Source: Elysia marginata
Taxonomy: Eukaryota; Mollusca; Gastropoda; Plakobranchidae
Direction: 5' to 3'
Length of the DNA: 35,687 nucleotides
Assembly (NCBI GenBank): GCA_019649035.1
Contig: BMAT01009635.1
Span: forward strand, 147,409-183,095
Shown one piece after another: positions 25,299 through 35,687 of the stretch. A model generated the notes under the pieces. It had not been told where the DNA came from. It searched no databases and saw only the letters and a program-made list of their open reading frames with translations. The translations under genes were made by a program, and so were the position numbers. Each line of letters starts with the position of its first letter. Within the stretch, counting starts at the first letter, position 1.

Positions 25299-27361
25299 AA
25301 CACATATACAAGTTTTTGGGAGTCTGAATCAAGGGCACCTAATTAGAGGCATATCTTCTGATCAAATCTGGATTTATTTCGATGATTGGCCTTGAGTTTT
25401 AAAAGCAAAGTCACAGCCAATGCAGTCTTCGAATAACTTAAAATGAAACACAATTAAAATACCATCATTATTATACTCTTCGACAGTGCCCAGCACTGAA
25501 TCGTTGATACATTTTTAGTATATGCTTTGTCCAATAGTAAGAAGACGATCTCTATCAAAAGAAGTAATAGCTACAATCCCTTTATTTAACACTGATACTA
25601 AGCCTCTTGCTCTGCTGTAGTCAAGCAAAGTTCCGTAGAACTATTTTGGTTTGCTTTTCCCCTTTTATTCGCAACTTTACTGAGCTACACCATCAAGAAC
25701 AAGCCAGCAACCATTTCATAACAAAGGATTAAATCGAGAGCTACAGTATTGAATCCAGATTACAAACACTAAAGTTAAAATACAGATTTTGTATCAGAGT
25801 ATCAGGACGTCACGCCGTCTCCCGTTTCAGTAAGTCTGTTTCATTATAGTCTGAGCTGAGCTGATTTTGAACCCCAAAGGCGACATTTCTAAAATTCATG
25901 TGACGGTGGCGTCTATATGGGTTTTTATGACTGATGCTGCACCCAAAGAAACATGTGATTCCTTAAAAATTTTGTTTTGTTTTGTACTTCTTTAAAATTA
26001 TAAGACATTGCAAAGATAGTTCATGAAAAATTGTCCTGTTTCTTCTGCTCTTTATCTTCCAGACCATTTATCTTTACCTCAAACTTGCAGTCGATTACAC
26101 TTTTTGAAGAATTCACTGAGTGAAAGTCTTACATACATGTGCAAACTTTTGACAATATAATTTATGCAGCTTGGTCACTTAAAATCAGTAAAAGTTGTTT
26201 TGTATTAATAACTTATAAAACTGAAAACAAAATTGTGACACAAAAGGCACTTGTCGCGAAGGTAAATTACGCATATCGAAAAAAAGCAGTTTGATTTGTA
26301 GGATATAAAGCTAATATTCGTAGCATGGCAAGTAAAGGCACAGTTGGAACTGTTTTTAAGGCTTGAGACATTACATAATGCACGAACATTTAGTTAAAAG
26401 CTAAAGCTGGGGTATTTTGGATTGCCATGAGGAAACCCCATGCTGTTCTCCTGGCATTTAAAATAAAGGCACAGATAAAATACTTAATTTATAAATCAAA
26501 TACAAGATGGTAAGTACTGTTTCAACTGCCAGTCTTGGAAATCGGTGGGCTATACATATTAGGATAAAATCAGGCGAGGATTATTATATTTTTTCTAGAG
26601 GCCCTGTAGTTTGTAACATAGATTCAACAGGGAGAGGAGGGAGGCAAACTGATGAATAATTGTGTTGCTTTGCAATGTAGCACAAAGTTTACAAGAATAA
26701 AAACCTGCCAATTCCTAGATTTAAAAAAATGTCAAAGAAGGTTGAAGTCTAGCGAGATAAGACACTTGGGGAGAATTTCAGTTTTTTACCACATTTTGCT
26801 AATTTATCACAAATGAGACTAAAAAGATGCAAATGCAACCATAATCTTGATTATGAATTACTTCTTTTATTTAGCTCGGTATCTTAAACGCTGCTGCGTG
26901 AAGAAGAAATTGTCAATCTTATCTGACAAAGAATGTTGTAAATGTTCTTAAAAGCCTGATTTTGGCGGGTGACGCATAGTACCTGTTGCTAGTTGTTTGA
27001 TTGCCGAGTTATGGTAAATGTTTTGATTGCCGAATTATGGTAAATGGTTATGTTGTCTTCTAGTATAGTATTTCAATGGAAATTGAAAGGAAGACATTAG
27101 GTGCGAAACGAAAGGAGGAGTTGAGTCCAGACCACCACTCTAAGGCACGTCATGAAGGCAAACTGAAGTCTCCTTAAACCTTATCTTTCTAGTTCCACCT
27201 TGTAACCCGTGACAACTAGGAACCTGTGTATCGGTCTCTTCAGCTTTAAGGCATTGTTGGAGTTATGGACAACTCCAGGTCCCAGCGGTCCTTACAAACA
27301 GGCGTGAGAAAGTCCTGCTTCAAACTCTATAGCAACTGTACATTGTTTTAGCCTGACTGGC
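25299..27361. other. Intergenic sequence and probable formin 3' UTR
   Basis: No exon was seen. Read on the minus strand, an AATAAA hexamer lies at 26871-26866, about 490 bases past the formin stop, and is a reasonable poly(A) signal. 27001-27050 contains a short direct repeat (GATTGCCGARTTATGGTAAATG twice, near 27000 and 27024). Confidence 0.4.
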
Positions 27362-30300
27362 TCAGGTCTTCTTTGCTCCCACAGATGAAGAAGATGGCTT
27401 AAGGATCTTACTACTCGCGGCAGCTCCAGGCGAAACTTTACTTTTTGTCAGACCAATTCTCTTCAGCAAAGAAGGAGACTTTTTCGAAATTTCCTCCTCT
27501 TTGTCCTCGTCAGCTACTTGCTCCGTCACTGTAGACAGAGACCGGTGATGCTCTTTGTGGTGGAGGGGAGACTCCAGTAGAGCAGGTGATTTTCTGCCAT
27601 TTGAAGAAAGATCTTTGGAAGTCAATATTGAGGGGGAGCTTTTCTTGGGAAGTCTCAAGCTGGCGTGGCGTGTGAGGGATCCAGAGGACGTTGTCGTGAG
27701 TGATCTTGTCCTTGGAGGAGCGGAAGGGGTTTGATCATCAACCCTGGCTTTGGACGCTGCTGTTGGTGCCATGAATGAGGACCTGCGTGGAGTGGGCCTG
27801 CCATCCATGGGCGTGGTGCTTCGTGGTCTCTCATGCGAGAGAGGTGTGGTGCTTCGAGGTTTCTCGTGGGAGAGAGGCGTGGTGCTGCGTGAGCCTTGAT
27901 GCGAGAGAGGAGTAGTGCTGCGACTGGTATCATGTGATGGTGTGGTACCTCTCCGCAGGTCAGGTGTAGGCATCGGTGCCTGCCGCCGCGCGGCGCTACT
28001 TGCAGTCTCAGCTGTAAGAGAAGGCCTGGTGGAAGTCACTCGCATCGACTGAGTGCGTTTTAAACTACTGGATCCAGAAAGTTGAGCAGATGTGGATCTG
28101 GCGGATAGTGTCTTATTTGCGTTTGAGTCTGTAGGGCTATTGGGTGACGTGATTTTGGCTGATGTGGTTGTGGATCTTACAGATGCAGATGGAGGGGCAG
28201 AAGATCGTGTAGTTGGGGTGGTAGATCTGCCGGCAGAAGGTGTTGTTGGTCTAAAGGACGGCGTGGTGGGTCGGTGTACGGAAGCAGATGGACCAGCACT
28301 TGCAGTGTGACTTAATCGCTTCTTAGTGGTAGTAACCAAATTGCTACTTGCGTTCGACGTACTGCTAGCGTTTGACGAGACGCTGACGTTGGAGTCTGCC
28401 CGGGGCCGGCCTGGACTGCTCGTCGGACGTAGATCAGATCTACTAGTATTTGTAACGCCTGTTGAGGCAGTGGTTGAAGTGGGTGTAATGGATTGACCTG
28501 TCGATAGTCGAACCGAAGACCTTGGCCCGCGAACGGAAGTCCTTGACACTGTACCTCTTTGGAAAGAAGCCGTAGCTGTTTCAGCCCTCATCGAAGCACG
28601 AACGCCAGAGTCTCGCTTAATGGTAGGAGGTAATTCTCTCTCTTTCACAGATGTCCGGCTCGGGGAATCACGAGCAGACACACTGGCAGAAGTCGGCCTC
28701 ATATAACTAGGTACAGACTTGGCAGACCCTGTCTTCTCTACTGAAGTACCAGACTTGGAGGAAGAAGACGACAACTTTCTACTTAAGACGGCTGCATTCT
28801 CTTTTTGTTTTAAAGGAGCAGATGCCCTGCTCGCAGAGACAGCTGTTGGCGCTTCATCACTCCAAATATCTTCTTTGGACGTGCTGTGGCCGCTATCTGG
28901 AGACAGCGCTGCATACTCAGTGCTTGTATCTGAGCTCGGATCTTTACTAGCTTTACTAATAGTGCTCACACGCACAGTCTGTTCTGTCCAGTTCTCTGTA
29001 CGTTCTTTTTTATCCGCCGCTTCGGAAAGTCTGGCTATGACAGCATTATTTGATGGGGTATTTGACATCGCAGGTTTTTCGACTGACAGAGGGCTATCGA
29101 TAGCACTTTTCAGTTTGACACTTTCTGCTCGCCGGGAAAGTGTCGGCGTCCCGTATATTTCGGCTTCCAGTGTGCTGCTCATTGACGTGCGCTGTGATAA
29201 TGTCCCTGATGCACTCTCGAACCCCTCATCTCGCTCATTGCTGCTTGCGTAGCTGCTGGCATAGCTGCTTCTTGAACCAACTTCATTCTTCAAATCGCTG
29301 GCTTCGGTTCTTAAGTGGGGTTGAGCATGGTGGTTTGCTGAGGTAGGGTGGGAAGTTTCTTGATTGGAAGATGAACTGCTACCTAAACCAGATTCATTTT
29401 CTGCGACATTGTCATAAACACTCAAGCGTTTGCGCTCTCTTTTCAGACGCCATTTAGCTACAGCAGCCAGTGGACTATCACTTTCTTCATCAAACACTTT
29501 GCTGCGGTCCATCAGACTGTAGGTGCGGCGTAGAGGGGAACTGTTAGCATCCATTGCACATGCGCTAGTAGGTCGTTGAGGTAACGTTGGAATCACCAAA
29601 GCATTTGGAGATCTTGGGCCAGCTGGTCCCATAGATGCGTTAGCGTAGGTATCGTCTCTTGACATCATGTGTATGCGTTGCTGGGAACTGCTAGAGCTCT
29701 TCCGCTTTTGCTCGGGCGAAGATTCCACATCGTTCTGAAGTGTTTCAGTAGACGTATTCGTTGATTTGAGAGACAGTCGGCTGAAACTCTTCGGGCTATC
29801 ACTCTTGGAAGACATCCGGTTGCCTAAGTCCTCGGGTTTTAATTCTGTATCACTCTCGTCACTTGGGATGTAAAGCCCGTTTCGTCTTCCGTCCATGGAA
29901 AGACGGCTATTGCTTTTACGCATCACAGTTTTTCTTTCCTTTGAAGTATCAGGAGCACTGTCACTATTCCGCATGATAGCATTGCTTTCAAATCCTTCAC
30001 TTTCTGAGTCTTGAGCCTTCTTAGCTACGTGCTCATCATATGACTTTGATCTGCTCATACTTCCTTTCGAAGCCATCTCCTTCAGCGCTTGATCAACGAT
30101 TTCCGATTCTACGTTGCTTTTAGCGCGATCTGCATCACTTGATTCAGAAGCCGCTGAAGCGCCAAAACGAGCGTCTCTGAATTTCTTTTTAGCGGCTAAT
30201 TTGGCTGCCTTACTCATTTCTTTACTTGACACGTGTACAATCCCTCCTCTCACAGGTGATGCCTCCCCTTCACTTTTCTCACTGCTGCTGGAATGACGTC

Positions 30301-31893
30301 GGGGCGTGGGAGGTGTCTTAGCTGTTGAAACAGCGTTTACATTTGCAATATCACTAACATCTTTTTTACTATCTTCTTTAATATTCTGCACATTGTCCCC
30401 GAGTTTCATAGCAGCTTTTACATCTTCCATGGAAAGCGTGGAGCGTTTTTTACGCATGTCTCTTTTCTTTTTAAGTTCTATTTCACCAATTGGAGTTATT
30501 GGTCTATTTTGAGCGGTGACGTGAGCGACTACAGCTACCTGAGTTGGTTTTGGCGATTCGGAACTTTTGAGTGAGGTTTCTGGAGTCCGTTGCATAGGGC
30601 CTGAAACACCTACTGTGTCAATTTGTCGACCTGTGTCCTCAATTGTCTTGAGGATGTGGTCAATGTTCGTGCCCATTCCACTACTTATTTGTTTTCGGAC
30701 AGAGACCATGACGCTTGGAGAAGATACGTCAGAGTCATCCTTTGACCGCGAGACTGCCGAATCAGCATCCCCGAGGTCTTGCAAAGCTCTATTCACTTCA
30801 GCAGGATCAAGACTGCTTCTAAATCTGTTGACCGTTCGATCTCGGGTTTTCTCTGTAGTCCGGACATAAGATGCTTTGCTGGAATCCGTATTTGGACTTT
30901 TTTCGGTGATGGGATCCAGAGGCGACCCGGCAACTTCATTGGCAGAAATGCCAGATCGCCAACGTGATGAGGGTGAGGGGGAAGCAGAAGTAGACCTTTG
31001 GGGGCTTCTGGACATTTCCTCTGGAATAGTCGGCGTCGACCGACCGCCTTCCTTCCGTCCCAACCGTTGTTTGATCCGGCTGATGAGAGCGTCGGAAGAG
31101 TCTTTTTCTGTTACCTCTTGGTTTGCCTTCTCTACTGACGGCCTGTCAAGCCAACTGCGCGTCCGGCGCAGAGAGCGGCTACCTTTGATGTCAGCCTCGT
31201 TTTGAGACTTTGGTCGGTTTCCATTGGGTGAACTTTGGCTGTCGTTGTTAAACCACAACTGAGTACTGGCTGGGTCGGCTGAAAGGGACGCACGTAAAGA
31301 GGTTTTAGAGTCCGTGATGGAAGGTGACGATGCACGCTCGCGTTCCACATCGACCAGATCAAGTCCATGCCGTTTTTCTTTTCTTTCCTGTCGGCGGCGA
31401 CGAAGACTCGCATAGCGCTCGAAGTTTGCTTCAGGCTTTTGACACTCTGGGTTTGGCGAGTCCTCTGCATCCATAAGAAAGTCTATAAGAGAGCTATCAT
31501 CTTCAGTGGCGAAGCTCCTTCTATTCCGTCGCTGCGCCAGCGAGTCAGGAGTTGGGGAAGATCCATCCTCAACTGAATTGTCAACAGAATTTGTGTCTTG
31601 CCGCTTTCGCCGCTGGCTGTTCCGCCCAGGTGCTCCACGAACAAAGGAATTGCCTGCAGGATTCTCACTTCCTACCACATCACCAGTGCCGGTTGAAATG
31701 GCTTTAGCAAGGTCTGCAGCGTTTAAGCTGACCTTGGTCACTTTAGTGACAGAGAAATTTCCATCGTTGAACTTTCTGGAGGCAAATCCGCTTCTTACGT
31801 CGGCGAGCAGCATGTCCACAATGGATCCCTCATCACCTTCTTCAACACTGGGAGAACGTTCAATAGTCTGAGAAGCAGGCTCGGGCAAGTCTT
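27362..31893 (-). CDS. Formin last exon: WH2/DAD-like motif and long Ser/Thr-rich tail
   Basis: Acceptor TCTCACCAG; the first two bases complete a Lys codon, followed by [12 protein letters not shown]. The 4,532-base exon has no intron and is visibly richer in G and C than its surroundings. After [18 protein letters not shown] comes a low-complexity tail with many R-x-x-S sites ([31 protein letters not shown]), a basic patch [14 protein letters not shown], an [10 protein letters not shown] run and five 10-11-residue RSTTPLSH repeats. It ends [13 protein letters not shown]. The basic, proline/serine-rich make-up would suit microtubule or scaffold binding, which is an inference. Frames on the opposite strand, up to 177 codons, are shadows of this exon. 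Confidence 0.93.
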
Positions 31894-34800
31894 CTGGTGA
31901 GAAAAAACAAATTATGAAACTTAAATCAGGAATGAAATACTCATACTATCTTTTGAACTCCATATTGATATTAAACTAGCCTTCCGTATCTTATACAGCT
32001 TCTCTGAAAGAATACGCCTCGCTTACTGTAAACTTTTTCTCGCTTGCAATATCAACAGTGTTAAATTACGTGGGCATGATATTTTTAGCACAGTTGTTAC
32101 TTTTTCAGCGAATAATTATTGTTGTTATGTACACGTGTGCCAAAGGAATTGGTGGGGAAATAAGTATTTTTAAATGAATCTTTTCCACGAAATCCTCAAA
32201 GCATGTTTTTAACACTAACCTTTTAAAACACAGGCAAAACCTTACCGATCGCGTTAAAATAAAAGAGGCACAGAAAGTAAACTGCGTTTTGTCATGTTTT
32301 AGTTCAAACTTACTCAGATTCTTCTTTGCTTCTGCCTCCATAGCTTTTCTTTTCTCCTCTGCTTTTGCTTCTTGCTTTTTTCTTGATTCATTTTCCTGTG
32401 AAATGAAGGAAATAAAAAAAGTTTTTGCAATGCAGATTTATAAAAAAATGGCATGTTTAAGGGGGATTATGAGTTATTGATAGAGCTGCATTACAAAAGG
32501 TCGTGAGCAGTGAGCACCAATTAAGACAAACCTCTACTACTTTGCCATTTCTGCCTGACTCCACCCTCCCTCCTCTCCGTTTCCTACTTCGCTTTGCTTG
32601 CTGAGCTTTGACTGAACACCATTTTATTTTCTCCATTTTTTAATTCGCCCGAAAATTTTTTTTGACTTTCCACTGGCTTCAACAATCCTTCAAGGCCACC
32701 TCCTCAGTGCTTCACATCGCCTTTCCATGTAATGCAAAAGTATTATCATAGTTAACTATTAACCTAATACTTGTATGTCTCTTTCTCCGCTTATATCTGC
32801 CGAGGTCTGTTTCCCTTTCTCACCTCAATTGCTTTCCTCATCCGATCACAGAACGTCTGCAACACCCGAAAACACTCTTCCAATTTGAAGGTTTTTATAT
32901 CCTCACAAAAGAAAGTTGCCAGTTCTTTCCTCATGATCTCGATGTCATTCAAATCTTCTTCAAGATCGACAACTTCAACATTAGCAGCCTAGAATGATAA
33001 AAGAAAGATGGAAGAATATATTTAATTACAATTACTATTGTTGTAATTAATGGAAAACCTTATGAAAACGAAAAGAACTTAAGCCACAATGAAAAAATAT
33101 TTCAGATAAGAGATCATATTTTAATGACAAAAGAGGGCATAATTGTTGCGACTTTTCTAAAAAGTATGAGGGAAAAATATGGTTTGCTATAGAACTTTTG
33201 CGCTTACATATATTTCCCCCTTTTCTGCAACCCTTCTTTAAATACCTGCGTCCTGATCTACTTTTCACTCGGTTTATTTTTCCCTTATTACTATCTCTCA
33301 CTACGAATCTTTCTCTCTCTCTTCATGTCTCTGTCTTTCTTTTCTTCTCTACTCTTTTTCAATCTTCTACTCTCTGCTTTGTATCCCTCTCTTGTTCAAT
33401 CTTTTCGTTCATTTTTTTTTTTAACTTGTTTTGCCAACTGTATAAGTATTGAAATCTTCCTCGTTTGATACCACTTTCTTCGAAACCCAAAAGTGTAACA
33501 GGTGTTTGTCATTTAACTTTGAGATATCCTGATTAGGTAATAAAAATACTAAATTTACCTTACAACCTCCGCCCTTAGTATAAAAAAACACGGAAATAGT
33601 AAGTAAACTTTACTTTCAATAACTCTGCCTTAAACAAAGTTACGAAAGTAGTGTGTAATTTAATTTTCCAGAATTCTACCCTTTACAAAGTAATGAAAAT
33701 ATTTTGCAAACTTTACCTTCAAGAACTCTGCCATCTGCAACTGGAAATCTCTGCCTGTTACGACGATCTGTTCCGTGAGGGCACGCACCTTGCTGGCGAT
33801 GTTGCCAATATCGGTAGATAAACCCTCTGCAGACACTCTGGAGATACACACAAGGGAGACATGAGTGGAATGCAATGCAGCACCGATACTTTATAAACAA
33901 TGCAGCAGCAAACAGCTTTTCCGAGAACGGAATCTTGAAGTAAAAACAACTAAAACAAAAAACTAAATTTGACTGCCACTTTCAGTGAATAACTTAACGT
34001 AAAGTCAACATCTTGTACCAGTCCTTTGTTTAATTTTCTATACATGTGATAAAGTCAAACCTTGACTAAATCCGATATGTCTGTGGGGTTCTATGACCTT
34101 GACTTAATCCAGACTCCACATTATTTATTTATCAGCACCCCATAAGGAATATCTGAGGGTGAGAGAAACGCGGTGTATCTAAATAGAAAGAGATTATTTA
34201 ATTATTACTTTTCCACACAACTTGTTAACTTCCTCATGAAAAACCTTAAAAAGTAGAAAATTGTAATAATTATACTACCATGAAAGTGTGCCTGCTTGAG
34301 GCAGTTGGATTTCATGAAATAAATAGTTTTCCTCCATGTATGAAAAAAGCTGGCATCAGGCATACTTACGAGGATGCATCTTTAAGAAACTTCATCTCAT
34401 GAGGAAAGTCAAGGAGTCTAGGATTTTTCTCTTCTGCTTCCTGAAAAAAAATTAAAAACATTGAAATATAAACTATAGATTCATTAACGCTTTAAATAAA
34501 TAGGCTTATAAGATCGCACCAGTTGAGAGAAGACATTCCTTAAAAAAAAACCAACAGAAAACACTGACAACAAACTCGTATTAACTTATAATAAAATTGT
34601 ATAAATTTATAGAAATTAATAAAAATTCTATCATTTTATGAAAATTAAAACTGCATAATTATAACCCATTTATATAAATTTTAAATTAAAATCATCACTA
34701 CGCCCGTAAATCCTCGGTCCATACATGAGTTACCGAAGGGCAATTCTTTAACTTTTGCATCTGGTTTATTAGTAACCACTAGTTTTGGCGATTCTTCGTG

Positions 34801-35560
34801 GGCAGGGGGCTGTTGAGTGTTGACGCCTACCTGAGCAACGTAATGCATGAGGTTCATCCTCGGCTTGTTCGCCCGCAGTTCTGTTAGTTTCAATAGAGAT
34901 GAGAGCTTGAAGCCAGCGGCGTTACCAGCATAGTTACCCTAAAATAATAGAGAGTAAAAGTGTGAATCTCCGATAGATACAGGCCCATAATGATAATAGT
35001 AAAGAGAACTAAAAGAAACAAACCAACGGAGAAAAATACGCAAACACGCGATCATATTATCGTACACGACGAAACTGATATGGGGATTTCGAAGTAAGAA
35101 CTCCTTAAAAAAACGAAAAAAAAAAAACACAAAAAAAAACAAATGATATTCGAATGGCACAACAAAGAGGAAAACACGCTACTGATTACATTCATCCAGT
35201 GAATGTAGCACACTCTCACGGGTTTCTTTAAGGGATGGAGCTCGTTTCAGAAAATTGTCTTGTAAAAGTAACAAATGATGTTATTGCAGTCTTACAGTTT
35301 AAGTTTTCTCTGTAAGGAGTGCATACAGGGAAGGATGATTTTAAGGCTCTATTTTGAGCATATGAGATATTAAAAAAGACAACCTATCCTTTAACCGAAG
35401 TGAAAACGAAATGCTTGTGATTCTGCGAACAGGGAAGTAAATTAAACATCAACATGATGCCATTTCGAGTCCCGAAACCCGATACATACCGAATTCAGGT
35501 AGTTTCCAGAAATAAGTATCAGAAAAATCAGCTCTCTGAGAGATGTGTTTTCTTGAATAT
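27362..35560 (-). CDS. INF2/FHDC1-like formin, 3' portion (7 exons)
   Basis: Exons 35560-35490, 34938-34831, 34440-34370, 33837-33717, 32988-32824, 32395-32314 and 31893-27362 join in frame (GT-AG throughout) into 1,715 residues ending at TGA 27364-27362. Residues 1 to about 178 are the C-terminal part of an FH2 domain: [17 protein letters not shown], then [27 protein letters not shown] and [22 protein letters not shown]2 dimers nucleate and processively elongate actin filaments. Residues 179-206 are a charged helix. Residues 230-242 ([13 protein letters not shown]) resemble the WH2/DAD motif of INF2, which binds actin and the N-terminal inhibitory domain. The remaining roughly 1,470 residues are Ser/Thr/Arg-rich and probably disordered, much longer than the tail of vertebrate INF2 or FHDC1. 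The FH1 region and N-terminus are outside the window. Formin: very sure. INF2 against FHDC1: open. Confidence 0.9.
27810..27950 (-). repeat. 33-bp tandem coding repeat (RSTTPLSH), five units
   Basis: Units start at 27810, 27843, 27876, 27909 and, shortened to 30 bases, about 27939. Each encodes RSTTPLSH or a variant (RGTTPSHD at the proximal end, RSTTPMDG at the distal end). Confidence 0.9.
31894..32823 (-). other. Formin introns around the charged-helix exon
   Basis: Introns 32313-31894 and 32823-32396 flank the 82-base exon. AT-rich, with normal splice sites; no repeat or second gene was recognised. Confidence 0.6.
32314..32395 (-). CDS. Formin exon: basic/acidic helix after FH2
   Basis: Acceptor TTTCACAG, donor GTAAGT. 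It encodes [20 protein letters not shown], the charged helix that ends FH2 domains and links to the regulatory tail. Confidence 0.92.
32824..32988 (-). CDS. Formin exon: end of FH2
   Basis: Acceptor ATTCTAG, donor GTGAGA, 55 codons. It contains [18 protein letters not shown] and [10 protein letters not shown], matching the last FH2 helices (FFCED...L.E.F..L..F...F..A..E). Confidence 0.94.
33270..33420 (-). repeat. Pyrimidine-rich tract (plus strand) in a formin intron
   Basis: About 150 bases are almost all C and T on the plus strand (TCTCTC, CTTTTC words), hence purine-rich in the transcript. A degenerate GA microsatellite. Confidence 0.5.
33536..33732 (-). repeat. Four diverged tandem units spanning an exon/intron junction
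   Basis: In the transcript direction the units start at 33732, 33680, 33629 and 33573: GGCAGAGTTCTTGAAGGTAAAG, GGTAGAATTCTGGAAAATTAAA, GGCAGAGTTATTGAAAGTAAAG and GGCGGAGGTTGTAAGGTAAA. Period is about 51-56 bases. Unit 1 contains the real donor at 33716; units 3 and 4 carry donor-like GTAAAG/GTAAAT at the same place. Confidence 0.7.
33717..33837 (-). CDS. Formin exon: FH2 coiled-coil part
   Basis: Acceptor ATCTCCAG, donor GTAAAG. 40 codons from [13 protein letters not shown] to [10 protein letters not shown], a helical FH2 segment. The 3' end of this exon is the first of four diverged tandem units that continue into the intron. Confidence 0.92.
33983..34119. mobile_element. Degenerate relative of the 17660 MITE in a formin intron
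   Basis: The left end CAGTGAATAACTTAACGTAAAG followed by TCAACATC resembles the 17660 left end. The right end read inverted, GTGGAGTCTGGATTAAGTCAAG, resembles the same motif. AAAGTCAA recurs inside. It is old and eroded. Confidence 0.45.
34370..34440 (-). CDS. Formin exon: FH2 [13 protein letters not shown]
   Basis: Acceptor TTTTTTCAG, donor GTAAGT. It encodes [20 protein letters not shown], matching the FH2 segment after the MNLMHYV helix. Ends with two bases of a Ser codon. Confidence 0.93.
34441..35489 (-). other. Formin introns, nothing recognised
   Basis: Introns 34830-34441 and 35489-34939. AT-rich; a long poly-A-rich run lies at about 35104-35141. No exon or repeat family was recognised. 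Confidence 0.55.
34831..34938 (-). CDS. Formin exon: FH2 GNAAGF...MNLMHYV
   Basis: 36 codons, phase 0 on both sides, acceptor TTTTAG and donor GTAGGC. It contains [14 protein letters not shown] and [15 protein letters not shown], the most conserved stretch of FH2. Confidence 0.95.
35490..35560 (-). CDS. Formin exon: FH2 GNYLN motif
   Basis: Acceptor CTACAG, donor GTATGT. Two bases finish a codon from the exon outside the window, then [12 protein letters not shown]...ISGNYLNS. The GNYLN signature is typical of FH2 domains. Confidence 0.93.
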
Positions 35561-35687
35561 CTGTAGAAAGAAGCAAAAAAGTATTTGATGAAAAATCAGA
35601 GAACTCATTCCCTATTATCTATTTTCGCCAAAATATGTTCAATTAAATGCATTAACATAGCTTTACATAAAAATAATGCATAAGCTG
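35561..35687 (-). other. Formin intron running off the window
   Basis: Sequence upstream of the GNYLN exon ending in CTTTCTACAG. The next upstream FH2 exon is outside the window. Confidence 0.6.

Noticed and set aside
28719..29252. 177-codon plus-strand frame opposite the formin tail
   Set aside because: Antisense shadow of the coding exon; no recognisable domain, and the minus-strand frame is the continuous one.

Overview
This is a window of invertebrate animal nuclear DNA. It is AT-rich, its genes are split by GT-AG introns, and its introns and spacer carry many microsatellites and small DNA-transposon derivatives. There is no sign of bacterial or viral gene organisation. The phylum cannot be settled from sequence alone. 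The CTAGA-rich intronic stretch and a tRNA-like SINE would suit a mollusc (a gastropod, for example), but a cnidarian is not excluded.

Layout: two protein-coding genes face each other tail to tail. On the plus strand, 709-14038 holds the last ten exons of a cytoplasmic tyrosine kinase, covering the end of an SH2 domain, the SH2-kinase linker and a complete kinase domain. It is most like the Tec/BTK family; its N-terminal part lies left of the window. On the minus strand, 35560-27362 holds the last seven exons of a formin of the INF2/FHDC1 type: the C-terminal part of the FH2 domain, a basic helix, a WH2/DAD-like motif, and a roughly 1.5-kb-residue-scale low-complexity tail (1,510 residues) encoded in one 4.5-kb exon. 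Its 5' part lies right of the window. Splice phases of all 17 exons join without a break, so both models are consistent in frame.

The 13.3 kb between the two stop codons (14039-27361) has no convincing gene. It holds probable 3' UTRs, a pogo/Tigger-like MITE, a 971-bp inverted-repeat element with internal hairpins, a 218-bp tandem duplication, an AAT microsatellite tract and one unassigned exon-like block at 21558-21680 on the minus strand. The kinase introns hold a 632-bp PIF/Harbinger derivative with a TTA target duplication and an N-terminal transposase remnant, a tRNA-derived SINE starting a few bases after a splice donor, copies of a ~250-bp inverted-repeat family, and a ~450-bp TAG microsatellite. 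A formin intron carries four diverged tandem copies of its own exon/intron junction.

Functionally, the kinase would act in phosphotyrosine signalling and the formin in actin (and perhaps microtubule) assembly. Nothing in the sequence shows that the two genes work together. I did not find a clearly new biological system. The best leads are the hairpin-ended inverted-repeat element, the reiterated splice junction, the unassigned exon-like block and the unusual formin tail.
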